DNA of 46,710 nucleotides from Billgrantia bachuensis (GCF_011742165.1 NZ_JAAQTO010000016.1:1-46710); one strand, 5' to 3'. Shown: positions 35,014 to 43,284, counted from the first letter of the stretch. Translations and numbers: made by a program. Notes: generated by a model not told the origin, from the sequence alone.

Positions 35014-35042
35014 ACTTTAGAGAGTCGGGCCGGGTGCGACAA
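35014..35042 (-). promoter_or_regulatory. Candidate sigma-70 promoter of elbB
   Basis: On the minus strand TTGTCG (35042-35037), a 17-nt spacer and TAAAGT (35019-35014) lie about 60 nt upstream of elbB. Confidence 0.45.
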
Positions 35043-35072
35043 GGCGTGACTTCCCGCGCAGGGTGGCGCTGA

Positions 35073-35078
35073 TATACT
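35073..35078 (+). promoter_or_regulatory. Candidate -10 element of hemB
   Basis: TATACT lies 107 nt upstream of the hemB start in the elbB-hemB divergent gap. The -35 region (TTCCCG at 35051) is poor. Confidence 0.35.
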
Positions 35079-35178
35079 CGATGAAACGCATTCGAACGCA
35101 TCGCACTGTCATCCTTGCCGGGGCACACTTCCGTTACGCCATGGTCAGTGGCGCAGCGGCGCCCCACAGCCGGAGTAG

Positions 35179-36192
<1,014 letters not shown>

Positions 36193-36194
36193 TC

Positions 36195-36707
36195 TCAACT
36201 GCGCTTGAAGGCCGCCAGGTCGTGGGGGTCGAAGCCTTCGACCTGAGCGGGCAATCCGCGCTCTTCGCGAAGCCGGCCGATCCTGGCCCGCTCGCCGACC
36301 AACTCGGCGTCGTCATCGAGAGTGCGACCGTTGAGCTCGGCCAGCTGGGCCATGCCCTGATGGTAAGCGGTCATCAGATGCAGGGCCACGCCGTTGCCCT
36401 GGTCCATTTCGCGGCGCAGGGTGGCGAGGTAACCGCTGAGCCGGGAGAGATGATGCTTGAGCTGCCAGACATAGCGCATCTCACTCATCCATGGACGCTC
36501 GCGCAGCACGGCGAAGGTCAGGCTGGTGAACAGCAGTCCGAGAAATACACCCAACGCGTTGAGCCACAGGCTGGAGCCGAAGCTCGCCACCAGCAATTGG
36601 GAAAACACCAGGCCGAAGACGATCAACTGGCCGGCCATGGCGATGCTGATGATCCTGGCCTTGTGGCGGTAGGTCTCGGGGTCGTGATATTCGAAGGTGA
36701 ACGGCAT
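36195..36707 (-). CDS. DUF3087 membrane protein
   Basis: A 170-residue protein with two transmembrane helices (about 18-40, IISIAMAGQLIVFGLVFSQLL; and 48-66, LNALGVFLGLLFTSLTFAVL), followed by a soluble helical C-terminus (90-165) beginning MRYVWQLKHHLSRLSGYL. This matches DUF3087, a family of unknown function in halophilic and pseudomonad gammaproteobacteria. GGAGC lies upstream of ATG 36707. The gene follows the DAHP synthase on the same strand after 76 nt containing a strong hairpin, and runs head-to-head into the end of hemB. Confidence 0.75.
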   Translation of the reverse strand: MPFTFEYHDPETYRHKARIISIAMAGQLIVFGLVFSQLLVASFGSSLWLNALGVFLGLLFTSLTFAVLRERPWMSEMRYVWQLKHHLSRLSGYLATLRREMDQGNGVALHLMTAYHQGMAQLAELNGRTLDDDAELVGERARIGRLREERGLPAQVEGFDPHDLAAFKRS

Positions 36708-36726
36708 GCGGGGCTCCTGTGGCGAT

Positions 36727-36753
36727 GCGATGCCGGGATTATCCCGGCATCGC
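36727..36753 (-). terminator. Hairpin after aroG
   Basis: A 12-bp perfect stem GCGATGCCGGGA/TCCCGGCATCGC with a 3-nt loop begins 31 nt past the aroG stop. The minus strand lacks a T-tract after it, so it may protect the mRNA end or terminate weakly. Confidence 0.45.
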
Positions 36754-36783
36754 CCGCCGAGGTACAGTCGCCCCGCGACCGAG

Positions 36784-37866
36784 TCAGCGTAGTCGCTCGG
36801 CCGCCTCCAGCAGCAAGGCCTCGGTGGCCTGCCAGCCCAGGCAGGGGTCGGTCACCGAGACGCCGTGGCGCAGCGCACCGGGAACCAGTTCCTGGCGTCC
36901 CTCCTCCAGGTGGCTCTCGAGCATCAGTCCCATCAATGAGGTTTCGCCTGCTGCGCGCTGAGCCACCACGTCGCGCAGCACCTCGGCCTGGCGACGATGA
37001 TCCTTGCATGCGTTGGCATGACTGCAGTCGACCATCAGCCGTGCCGGCAGGCCGGCACCCTCCAGCGCTGCGCGGGCGGCACGTACCGAGACACTATCGT
37101 GGTTGGGCCCACGGTGACCCCCGCGTAGTACCACGTGCGCATGAGAATTGCCCATGGTCTCGCACAGCGCGGGCCGGCCCCGCTCGTCGAGACCGAAATG
37201 GCGATGCGGATGTGCCGCGGCATGGATGGCGTCTACCGCAACGCCCACGTCGCCGCTGGTCGCGTTCTTGAAGCCCACCGCCGCCTCGAGGCCACTGGCA
37301 AGCTCGCGATGCAGCTGCGACTCGGTAGTGCGGGCCCCGATGGCGACCCACGCCAGCAAGTCGTCGAGGTAGGCAGCAAGCATCGGCTGCAATACCTCGG
37401 TGGCCACCGGCAGACCGAGCGTGGCGACCTCGTGCATCAGGTGGCGCGAAAGGTGCAGGCCGCGGGCCATATCGCCACTGCCGTCCAGGTCAGGGTCGTA
37501 GGCGAGCCCCTTCCACCCCACCGTGGTACGTGGCTTCTCTACGTAGACACGCATGACCGGCAGCAGGCGGTCGGAAATCCGCGGCGAGAGTTCGGCCAGT
37601 CGGCGAGCATACTCCAGTGCGGCCAGAGGATCATGAATCGAGCAGGGGCCGACCACCACCAACATACGGTCGTCGCGACCGCGGACGATATCGTGTATGG
37701 CTCGTCGCTGGGCCGGAAGGCGCTCCGCCACCTGTGTCGAGACGGGCAGGCACTGCCGCAGTTCGCCGGGGGTGGGTAGTGTCATGTTCACCCTGACGGG
37801 GGCATTCTCGGCAAGACTGGCCTGGCTTTCAGCCAGACGTTCAGAGAGGTATTCGGGGGCGTTCAT
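36784..37866 (-). CDS. aroG: 3-deoxy-7-phosphoheptulonate synthase (DAHP synthase, class I)
   Basis: Condenses PEP and erythrose-4-phosphate to DAHP, the entry and main control step of aromatic amino acid synthesis. The 360 residues are typical of the class I alpha type (AroF/G/H): MLVVVGPCSIHDPLAALEYARRL, VYVEKPRTTVGWKGLAYDPDLDGS, ARTTESQLHRELASGL, GFKNATSGDV, HVVLRGG, and LMVDCSHANACKDHRRQ. Which amino acid inhibits it cannot be read with confidence, so the symbol stands for the family. ATG 37866 has CGGAG 6 nt upstream. It is preceded by two aromatic-rich leader peptides with a terminator between them (see leader entries), so expression probably responds to charged tRNA-Tyr, -Trp or -Phe. 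Confidence 0.95.
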   Translation of the reverse strand: MNAPEYLSERLAESQASLAENAPVRVNMTLPTPGELRQCLPVSTQVAERLPAQRRAIHDIVRGRDDRMLVVVGPCSIHDPLAALEYARRLAELSPRISDRLLPVMRVYVEKPRTTVGWKGLAYDPDLDGSGDMARGLHLSRHLMHEVATLGLPVATEVLQPMLAAYLDDLLAWVAIGARTTESQLHRELASGLEAAVGFKNATSGDVGVAVDAIHAAAHPHRHFGLDERGRPALCETMGNSHAHVVLRGGHRGPNHDSVSVRAARAALEGAGLPARLMVDCSHANACKDHRRQAEVLRDVVAQRAAGETSLMGLMLESHLEEGRQELVPGALRHGVSVTDPCLGWQATEALLLEAAERLR

Positions 37867-37868
37867 GG

Positions 37869-38033
37869 TCAACTCCGTGAGGTCGGCAAACATCGTGTCG
37901 TCATGCCACCGGTCATCTCACGGTCGGAGGTGGCGCACTGGGCCGACCGCACGGCGCTAAATCGCCAGCCATAGTCCCAGCCGTAATAGGCGTGACGGGC
38001 ATAGGCGGCGAAAGTGGCGCGGTGTACGGTCAT
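37869..38033 (-). CDS. Second aromatic-rich leader peptide (54 codons) abutting aroG
   Basis: ATG 38033 has a strong GAGGAG 7 nt upstream. The 54-residue product begins MTVHRATFAAYARHA and then reads YYGWDYGWRF, six aromatic residues in ten, followed by SAVRSAQCATSDREM. Its TGA lies 2 nt before the aroG ATG, and the aroG Shine-Dalgarno lies inside its last codons, so translation must influence aroG initiation. Two mutually exclusive pairings are visible: CGGTCGG (37949-37943) with CCGACCG (37927-37921), or CCGTGAG (37923-37917) with CTCACGG (37881-37875), which includes part of the aroG ribosome site. The core resembles the first leader (YG-x-x-FSA). I infer a regulatory peptide; no known family is claimed. 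Confidence 0.75.
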   Translation of the reverse strand: MTVHRATFAAYARHAYYGWDYGWRFSAVRSAQCATSDREMTGGMTTRCLPTSRS

Positions 38034-38085
38034 GGTGCATCTCCTCTGGTTGAATGGTGTCGGGCGAATACCGGGGACCAACGCA

Positions 38086-38118
38086 AAACCCCCGGTCGGG
38101 GTTGCCGACCGGGGGTTT
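38086..38118 (-). terminator. Attenuator terminator in the aroG leader
   Basis: A perfect 14-bp stem, RNA AAACCCCCGGTCGG (38118-38105) with CCGACCGGGGGTTT (38099-38086) and a 5-nt loop, ends in TTTT then GCG. It lies 47 nt after the stop of leader peptide 1 and 52 nt before the start of leader peptide 2, inside the transcript upstream of aroG. A terminator at this place makes sense only as an attenuator or as the end of an upstream unit. Partial competitors are GGCCGGG (38177-38171) or ACCGGG (38136-38131) pairing with its 5' arm. Confidence 0.85.
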
Positions 38119-38139
38119 AGGGGGAGGCAACCCGGTTAG

Positions 38140-38188
38140 GGTGTGCCTGCGTAGCTGTCCTGGCTCAGGACCCGGCCACGGGCACACC
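38140..38188 (-). promoter_or_regulatory. Leader RNA pairing 1:2 around the leader-1 stop codon
   Basis: RNA GGTGTGCC (38188-38181, codons 35-37 of leader 1) pairs with GGCACACC (38147-38140). A second hairpin GTCCTG-AGC-CAGGAC (38171-38157) is nested inside and contains the leader stop codon. A ribosome stalled on the Tyr/Trp/Phe codons at 38209-38195 would cover the first arm. Confidence 0.6.
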
Positions 38189-38290
38189 GGCACTAAACCA
38201 ATACCCATACTGACCGTTGACGCCAAACGCCTGTACCGCGCCAGGGGCGCGGTCGAAAGCGGTTGCTGTCGTGTGTCGGTTCGGTGTCAT
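38165..38290 (-). CDS. First aromatic-rich leader peptide of aroG (41 codons)
   Basis: ATG 38290 has GGGAG 6 nt upstream and the frame runs 41 codons to TGA at 38165. The product starts MTPNRHTTATAFDRAPG and contains QYGYWFSAG: Tyr28, Tyr30, Trp31 and Phe32 within five codons. The coding end forms RNA hairpins and is followed 47 nt later by a 14-bp terminator. This is the arrangement of a ribosome-mediated attenuator of the trp/phe type, placed in front of a DAHP synthase gene. The core shares YG-x-x-FSA with leader 2, also at the DNA level (TATGG-N7-TTTAGYGCCG). Function is inferred from layout. Confidence 0.8.
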   Translation of the reverse strand: MTPNRHTTATAFDRAPGAVQAFGVNGQYGYWFSAGVPVAGS

Positions 38291-38315
38291 GGTCGTCTCC
38301 CGGTGTTCTGCCTTC

Positions 38316-38344
38316 ATCGTGCCCGATCAGGGCAGGCTTGGCAA
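38316..38344 (-). promoter_or_regulatory. Candidate sigma-70 promoter of the aroG leader transcript
   Basis: On the minus strand TTGCCA (38344-38339), a 17-nt spacer and CACGAT (38321-38316) would start transcription near 38310, about 20 nt before leader peptide 1. The -35 is good (5/6), the -10 weak (3/6). Transcription could also come through from folM. Confidence 0.35.
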
Positions 38345-38353
38345 GCGTGGCCG

Positions 38354-38479
38354 TCAGCCCGCGACCACCTGGTACCAGCCGATCGTGGCCGGCAGCGCGC
38401 TCATGCTGACCAACACCACCAGGCCCAGCACTATCGACAGCAGACCGCTGTCATCCTTGAAGTCATGGTCATTCGCCAT
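38354..38479 (-). CDS. Small single-span membrane protein (41 residues), unknown function
   Basis: The ATG at 38479 has a strong GAGGAG 6 nt upstream. The product starts MANDHDFKDDSG, continues with one hydrophobic helix (about residues 13-33, LLSIVLGLVVLVSMSALPAT), and ends IGWYQVVAG. It lies 40 nt after the folM stop on the same strand and just before the aroG leader promoter. It is too small for most gene callers. I do not recognise a family. The good ribosome site and clean acidic-head/hydrophobic-core layout support a real gene, but no comparison could be run. Confidence 0.6.
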   Translation of the reverse strand: MANDHDFKDDSGLLSIVLGLVVLVSMSALPATIGWYQVVAG

Positions 38480-38519
38480 GTCGGCTCCTCGTTCTCGAAT
38501 TATCAGGGGGAAGCATATT

Positions 38520-39233
38520 CTAGCGGAGGTGGCGTCCGCCATCGACCGGCAGCGTGATACCGGTGACATAGCGGTTGTCGAGCAGGTAGCGCAGGCTCTG
38601 GTAGATCACGCCCGGCCCCGGGACCGTGCCCATCGCCGACTTGGCCCTGGCCTGCTCGGCGTAGTCCGCATCATCATTCTCGCCCAGCATGATCAAGGCC
38701 GGCGCGATGGCATTGACCTGGATCGTCGGCGCATACATGGCCGCGAACGAAAGCGTCAGGTTCTCGAGCCCGGCCTTGGTGGCGGCATAGGCGGCGTGCC
38801 TTCTCGAGCCCTTCCGCGCCACGTAGTCGGTCATGTGTACGATGTCGCGCTGAGGCTCGCCGCAGGCATCTAACAGTTCGCGACAGTGCAGGTTGATCAA
38901 GTAGGGCGCCAGCATGTGCACGCGGAACAGCCGCTCGAAGTCGGCACCGGCTTCATCGCCCGCGCCGTCGGGTGCCCAGTCGCCGGCGTTGTGCACGATG
39001 GCCCTGAGCCTCGACGTCTCGGCCTTGAGCCGGGCGATGAAATCGAAAATACCCGCTTCGGTGGCGAAATCCGCCTGCAGGGTGACGATGCCACGGCTCC
39101 GCAACGCCTCGAGCTCGGAGCGCTCACGGCGGTAGCTGATGATTACCGGATGACCGTCGTCGAACAATCGCTCGGCACAGTGGCGCCCCAAGCGCTTGGC
39201 GCCGCCGGTGATGAGGATCGGCGCGGCACTCAT
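38520..39233 (-). CDS. folM: Dihydromonapterin reductase FolM (short-chain dehydrogenase)
   Basis: NADPH-dependent SDR enzyme that reduces dihydromonapterin to tetrahydromonapterin, the pterin cofactor of bacterial phenylalanine hydroxylase, with weak dihydrofolate reductase activity. The 237 residues show PILITGGAKRLGRHCAERL (nucleotide-binding), ADFATEAGIFDF, AIVHNAGDW, the catalytic Tyr/Lys as YAATKAGLEN, VNAIAPALIMLGENDDADY and the C-terminus VTGITLPVDGGRHLR, which is nearly diagnostic for FolM. The frame opens at 39356, but ATG 39233 overlaps the fre stop (ATGA) and gives the family start. Confidence 0.92.
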   Translation of the reverse strand: MSAAPILITGGAKRLGRHCAERLFDDGHPVIISYRRERSELEALRSRGIVTLQADFATEAGIFDFIARLKAETSRLRAIVHNAGDWAPDGAGDEAGADFERLFRVHMLAPYLINLHCRELLDACGEPQRDIVHMTDYVARKGSRRHAAYAATKAGLENLTLSFAAMYAPTIQVNAIAPALIMLGENDDADYAEQARAKSAMGTVPGPGVIYQSLRYLLDNRYVTGITLPVDGGRHLR

Positions 39234-40009
39234 CCGGCATTTCCCCGACGCAGCACACCGACGGTGGGCACCAGCGGCTGTCGTGGCGCGTAAGCGAAGA
39301 CGTCGGAAAAGACCCGTGAGGGCTCGAGACCCAACGTGGCCAGCACATCGACGCAAGCATAGACCATGCCCGGCGAGCCGGACAGGTAGACGTCGTGGCC
39401 GCTGACGTCGTCGAGCGCGGTGGCCAGCGCCTGGTCGATGCGCCCCTGATGCCCCTCGACGCGCACACCGGTCACCGGCGGTTCCGGCGTCACCTCGGTG
39501 ACCACATGGAAATGCACGTTGTCATGCTGCTCGGCCCACTCCCGCGGCAGGCTTTCCAGATAGAGGTCGCGCCGCTCGCGGGACGCCCACCATAGCTCGA
39601 TGGATCGCTCCGGCGCTTCATGCAGCGAGGCCTCGACGATGGCCTTCATCTGAGAGAAGCCGGTGCCGGCCGCGATCAGCAGCAGCGGCCGCCGGCTGGC
39701 CGAATCCAGTACGCAGTCACCGCCCGGCAGGCGCACCGTCAGGTGATGTGCCACGACGATCATCTCGCGCAGGCGGGCAGAGTTCTCGCGCTCCGGCCAA
39801 TGCTGGATATGCAGCTCCAGGGTGCCGTCACCGGCATGGGCACTGGCGATGGAGAACGGTACCCAGGTCTCGTCATCCAGCTTGAGTTCGAGATACTGGC
39901 CCGGATCGTGGGCCATGGCCTCGGCGCGCCCTTCCAGGCGTACGCGGAACACATCGGGGGTCAGGTCCTCCACTGCCGTTACCTGGCAGCTCAGGGTCCT
40001 CGGGGTCAT
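39230..40009 (-). CDS. fre: NAD(P)H-flavin reductase (Fre/LuxG type)
   Basis: Reduces free flavins with NAD(P)H. It belongs to the ferredoxin-NADP reductase superfamily. The 259 residues show the FAD/flavin-binding region ([34 protein letters not shown]), [13 protein letters not shown], the nucleotide-binding [19 protein letters not shown], and [17 protein letters not shown]. In E. coli fre follows ubiD, and here too it overlaps the ubiD stop by 4 nt. Reduced flavin is needed for the prenyl-FMN cofactor of UbiD, which gives the pairing sense. The tail beyond residue 245 ([13 protein letters not shown]) is less conserved. Confidence 0.9.
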   Translation of the reverse strand: MTPRTLSCQVTAVEDLTPDVFRVRLEGRAEAMAHDPGQYLELKLDDETWVPFSIASAHAGDGTLELHIQHWPERENSARLREMIVVAHHLTVRLPGGDCVLDSASRRPLLLIAAGTGFSQMKAIVEASLHEAPERSIELWWASRERRDLYLESLPREWAEQHDNVHFHVVTEVTPEPPVTGVRVEGHQGRIDQALATALDDVSGHDVYLSGSPGMVYACVDVLATLGLEPSRVFSDVFAYAPRQPLVPTVGVLRRGNAG

Positions 40010-41505
40010 GCAGGCCTCTTGTCGTCAGGGTGTGGGGACAGGCGAATACCCAGCTCGTTCCAGCGTTCGCTGACACGGGCCTTGACGGCCTCGTCCATGA
40101 CGATGGGCGTGCCCCATTCTCGATCGGTCTCGCCGGGCCACTTGCCGGTGGCGTCCAGCCCCATCTTGGACCCAAGCCCCGCCACCGGCGAGGCGAAGTC
40201 GAGATAGTCGATGGGTGTGTTCTCGACCAGTACGGTATCACGGGCCGGATCCATGCGGGTGGTAATGGCCCAGATCACGTCCTTCCAGTCGCGGGCGTCG
40301 ACGTCGTCGTCGAGCACCACCACGAACTTGGTGTACATGAACTGGCGCAGGAAACTCCACACGCCCATCATCACGCGCTTGGCGTGGCCTGGGTACTGCT
40401 TTCTCATGGTCACCACCGCCATGCGGTAGGAACAACCCTCCGGCGGCAGGTAGAAGTCGACGATCTCGGGGAACTGCTTGCGCAGGATCGGCACGAACAC
40501 TTCGTTGAGCGCGAGGCCCAGTATCGCCGGCTCGTCGGGCGGTCGCCCGGTGTAGGTCGAGTGGTAGATGGCGTCACGGCGCATGGTCATGCGCGTCACG
40601 GTGAACACCGGGAACTCATCGACCTCGTTGTAGTAGCCGGTATGATCGCCGTAGGGCCCTTCCGGTGCCATGTCGTCGGGGTAGATGAAACCCTCGAGGA
40701 TGATCTCGGCCGAGGCCGGCACTTCGAGGTCGGCATGCCCGCACTTGACAAGCTCGGTGCGTGAACCGCGCAGCAGCCCGGCAAAGGCGTACTCGGAGAG
40801 CGAATCCGGCACCGGGGTCACCGCGCCGAGGATGGTGGCCGGGTCGGCGCCCAGCGCCACCGCCACCGGGAAGGGCTCGCCGGGGTTCGTCTGCTGAAAT
40901 TCCTGGAAGTCGAGCGCCCCGCCGCGATGGGATAGCCAGCGCATGATCAAGCGGTTCCTGGAAAGCTTCTGCTGGCGATAGATCCCCAGGTTCTGGCGCT
41001 TCTTGTGCGGCCCGCGGGTGACCACCAGCGGCCAGGTGATCAGCGGGGCGGCATCGCCCGGCCAGCAGTGCTGGATCGGCAGGCGATCGAGATCGACGTC
41101 GTCGCCTTCGAGCACCACCTGCTGCACCGGCGCCGAGCGTACCGTCTTCGGCCCCATGCTCATCACCTGCTTGAAGATCGGCAGCTTGTCCCAGGCGTCG
41201 CGGAAGCCCTTGGGCGGTTCGGGCTCCTTGAGGAAGGCAAGCAGTTCGCCTACCTCGCGCAAAGCCGAGACCGAGTCCTGGCCCATGCCCATGGCGACCC
41301 GCTTCGGCGTGCCGAACAGGTTACCCAGCAGCGGCATGTCGTGGCCCTTGACGTTCTCGAACAGCAGCGCCGGGCCGCCGGCGCGCAGGGTGCGGTCGCA
41401 GATCTCGGTGATTTCGAGGTACGGATCCACCTCGGCGGTCACGCGTATCAGCTCGCCCTGGGCCTCCAGGGCCTTCATGAAGTCGCGCAGGTCGTTGTAC
41501 TTCAT
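40006..41505 (-). CDS. ubiD: 4-hydroxy-3-polyprenylbenzoate decarboxylase UbiD
   Basis: Prenyl-FMN-dependent decarboxylase of ubiquinone synthesis. The 499 residues match UbiD in length and pattern: [66 protein letters not shown], the cofactor and metal site region [19 protein letters not shown], the catalytic Glu-Arg-Glu region around [26 protein letters not shown], and the C-terminal [20 protein letters not shown]. The frame opens at 41565, but ATG 41505 gives the conserved start; the ribosome site is weak. It is followed by fre and folM with 4-nt overlaps. UbiX is not in the window. Confidence 0.96.
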   Translation of the reverse strand: MKYNDLRDFMKALEAQGELIRVTAEVDPYLEITEICDRTLRAGGPALLFENVKGHDMPLLGNLFGTPKRVAMGMGQDSVSALREVGELLAFLKEPEPPKGFRDAWDKLPIFKQVMSMGPKTVRSAPVQQVVLEGDDVDLDRLPIQHCWPGDAAPLITWPLVVTRGPHKKRQNLGIYRQQKLSRNRLIMRWLSHRGGALDFQEFQQTNPGEPFPVAVALGADPATILGAVTPVPDSLSEYAFAGLLRGSRTELVKCGHADLEVPASAEIILEGFIYPDDMAPEGPYGDHTGYYNEVDEFPVFTVTRMTMRRDAIYHSTYTGRPPDEPAILGLALNEVFVPILRKQFPEIVDFYLPPEGCSYRMAVVTMRKQYPGHAKRVMMGVWSFLRQFMYTKFVVVLDDDVDARDWKDVIWAITTRMDPARDTVLVENTPIDYLDFASPVAGLGSKMGLDATGKWPGETDREWGTPIVMDEAVKARVSERWNELGIRLSPHPDDKRPA

Positions 41506-41530
41506 TCGATTTCCCGTTTCCGGAACGACG

Positions 41531-41559
41531 AAAGGGGCAGCATAGCATGCCGCCCCTTT
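41531..41559 (-). terminator. Terminator of rho
   Basis: AAAGGGGC (41531-41538) pairs with GCCCCTTT (41552-41559). After one A-C mismatch an inner GCAT/ATGC extends the stem around an AGC loop. It starts 20 nt past the rho stop and 25 nt before ubiD. The minus-strand 3' side reads CCCCTTTCGTCGTT, a weak U-tract. Confidence 0.65.
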
Positions 41560-41578
41560 GCGCACCGCCCGATCCTGC

Positions 41579-42838
41579 CTAGCGGCGCTTCATTGCCTCG
41601 AAGAATTCCAGGTTCGTCTTGGTATCTTTCAAGCGGTCGATGAGGAATTCCGTCGCCGCGGTGTCGTCCATCGGGTTGAGCAGCTTGCGCAGGATCCACA
41701 TGCGCTGCATCTCGTCCTCGGAGGCGATCAGATCCTCGCGGCGGGTACCCGAGCGGCGAATGTTGAGGGCCGGATAGACGCGGCGCTCGGCAAGCTTGCG
41801 GTCGAGATGGGCTTCCATGTTGCCGGTGCCCTTGAACTCCTCGAAAATCACCTCGTCCATCTTCGAGCCGGTGTCGACCAGCGCGGTCGCGATGATGGTC
41901 AGGCTGCCGCCTTCCTCGATGTTACGTGCGGCACCGAAGAAGCGCTTGGGCTTTTCCAGGGCGTGGGCGTCGACACCGCCGGTGAGTACCTTGCCGGAGC
42001 TCGGCACCACGGTGTTATAGGCGCGTGCCAGGCGGGTGATGGAGTCGAGCAGGATCACCACGTCCTTCTTGTGCTCGACCAGGCGCTTGGCCTTCTCGAT
42101 GACCATCTCGGCGACCTGCACGTGGCGTGCCGGCGGCTCGTCGAAGGTCGAGGCGACCACCTCGCCGCGCACGGTGCGCGACATCTCGGTTACCTCTTCC
42201 GGGCGCTCGTCGATCAGCAGCACGATCAGGTGGCACTCGGGATTGTTGCGCGTGATCGAGGTGGCGATGTTCTGCAGCATCAGCGTCTTGCCCGCCTTGG
42301 GCGGCGAGACGATCAGGCCGCGCTGGCCCTTGCCGATGGGTGCGGTGAGATCGATGATGCGTGCGGTGAGATCCTCGGTGGAGCCGTTGCCGATCTCCAT
42401 GCGTAGCCGTTCCTGGGGGAACAGCGGCGTGAGGTTCTCGAACAGGATCTTGTGCTTGGCGTTTTCCGGCTTGTCGAAGTTGATCTGGCTGACCTTGAGC
42501 AGCGCGAAGTAGCGCTCCCCTTCCTTCGGCGGACGAATCTTGCCGGAAATCGAATCGCCCTTGCGCAGGTTGAAGCGACGTATCTGCGACGGTGAGACGT
42601 AGATGTCGTCGGGGCCGGCCAGGTAGGAGCTGTCGGCACTGCGCAGGAAGCCGAAGCCGTCCTGGAGGATTTCCAGTACACCATCGCCGTAGATGTCCTC
42701 GCCGCTCTTGGCGTGCTTCTTGAGGATGGCGAAGATGATGTCCTGCTTGCGCGAGCGGGCCAGGTTGTCGATGCCCATTTCACGGGCGATCTCCAGAAGG
42801 TCCGGCACGGATTTTTGCTTGAGTTCGGTAAGATTCAT
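41579..42838 (-). CDS. rho: Transcription termination factor Rho
   Basis: Hexameric RNA helicase that ends transcription at rut sites. The 419 residues are standard length. The N-terminal helical part ([22 protein letters not shown]) and cold-shock-like RNA-binding domain ([31 protein letters not shown]) are followed by the RecA-like motor with Walker A SPPKAGKT near 180, [29 protein letters not shown] and the R-loop/Q-loop region [17 protein letters not shown] 42838 has almost no Shine-Dalgarno but overlaps an 8-codon mini-ORF stop (ATGA). A leader of about 330 nt and a plausible promoter precede it. The usual neighbour trxA is absent. Confidence 0.98.
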   Translation of the reverse strand: MNLTELKQKSVPDLLEIAREMGIDNLARSRKQDIIFAILKKHAKSGEDIYGDGVLEILQDGFGFLRSADSSYLAGPDDIYVSPSQIRRFNLRKGDSISGKIRPPKEGERYFALLKVSQINFDKPENAKHKILFENLTPLFPQERLRMEIGNGSTEDLTARIIDLTAPIGKGQRGLIVSPPKAGKTLMLQNIATSITRNNPECHLIVLLIDERPEEVTEMSRTVRGEVVASTFDEPPARHVQVAEMVIEKAKRLVEHKKDVVILLDSITRLARAYNTVVPSSGKVLTGGVDAHALEKPKRFFGAARNIEEGGSLTIIATALVDTGSKMDEVIFEEFKGTGNMEAHLDRKLAERRVYPALNIRRSGTRREDLIASEDEMQRMWILRKLLNPMDDTAATEFLIDRLKDTKTNLEFFEAMKRR

Positions 42839-42861
42839 CGGTGCGTTCGGAAGTTGCTCAT
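42835..42861 (-). CDS. Mini-ORF (8 codons) overlapping the rho start
   Basis: ATG 42861 opens MSNFRTHR and stops at TGA 42835, sharing ATGA with the rho start. It has no clear ribosome site of its own. It may deliver ribosomes to rho by re-initiation, or be chance. Confidence 0.25.
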   Translation of the reverse strand: MSNFRTHR

Positions 42862-43170
42862 GTCAGCGTGGCGGCACGGCGGCCGTGGGAGTGTTGCGAA
42901 AAAAGAACGGTGCGCCGCTTGGGTGCGTTCAGAGCCCGGGAGAGCTGCCGCTCATGAGCGATGCTCGTGGCTGTACGACCACTCTGCGAAGGGATCGTCG
43001 CACGGTATCGTGTTCGAGGGAGCAGCGCTTCTTTGTCACCTGAATTCATCGCCTGGTGCGTTTCAGGTGCCACCATGGCTACGGCACATGACAACGAGCG
43101 ACAAGAAGGGGCTGTCTGACGACTTGATGTTGACCGCGACGCGGTCGGAAAGCATTCGGAACAGGCGAAC
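42862..43170 (-). promoter_or_regulatory. Long 5' leader of rho
   Basis: About 330 nt separate the best rho promoter from the rho start, with no recognisable gene. The E. coli rho gene also has a long leader at which Rho represses its own synthesis. A TTCTTTTTTCG tract occurs on the minus strand at about 42897-42907 without a strong hairpin before it. A 72-codon frame with no good ribosome site runs through most of the leader. Confidence 0.5.
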
Positions 43171-43176
43171 GACCCG

Positions 43177-43205
43177 ATGTTAGTCAAGGCCGGCGAGGAA
43201 CGCAA
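43177..43205 (-). promoter_or_regulatory. Candidate sigma-70 promoter of rho
   Basis: On the minus strand TTGCGT (43205-43200), a 17-nt spacer and TAACAT (43182-43177) form the best promoter in the rho-ppx divergent gap. Confidence 0.5.
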
Positions 43206-43284
43206 CCCCGTAGATCAACCTTGTGCGATTGACACGCTCCGTGAGTCGCCGCACCCTTTAGCCATTCGCTATCAGGATGCTTCG

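Noticed and set aside
38054..38557. 167-codon plus-strand frame across the aroG leader and small-protein gene
   Set aside because: It overlaps the attenuator stem, both regulatory ORFs and the 41-residue gene, lacks a ribosome site, and its product is low-complexity GC-driven sequence.
42858..43068. 72-codon minus-strand frame through the rho leader, ending next to the mini-ORF
   Set aside because: No good ribosome site, no recognisable motif, and composition typical of noncoding GC-rich DNA. It is not trxA.
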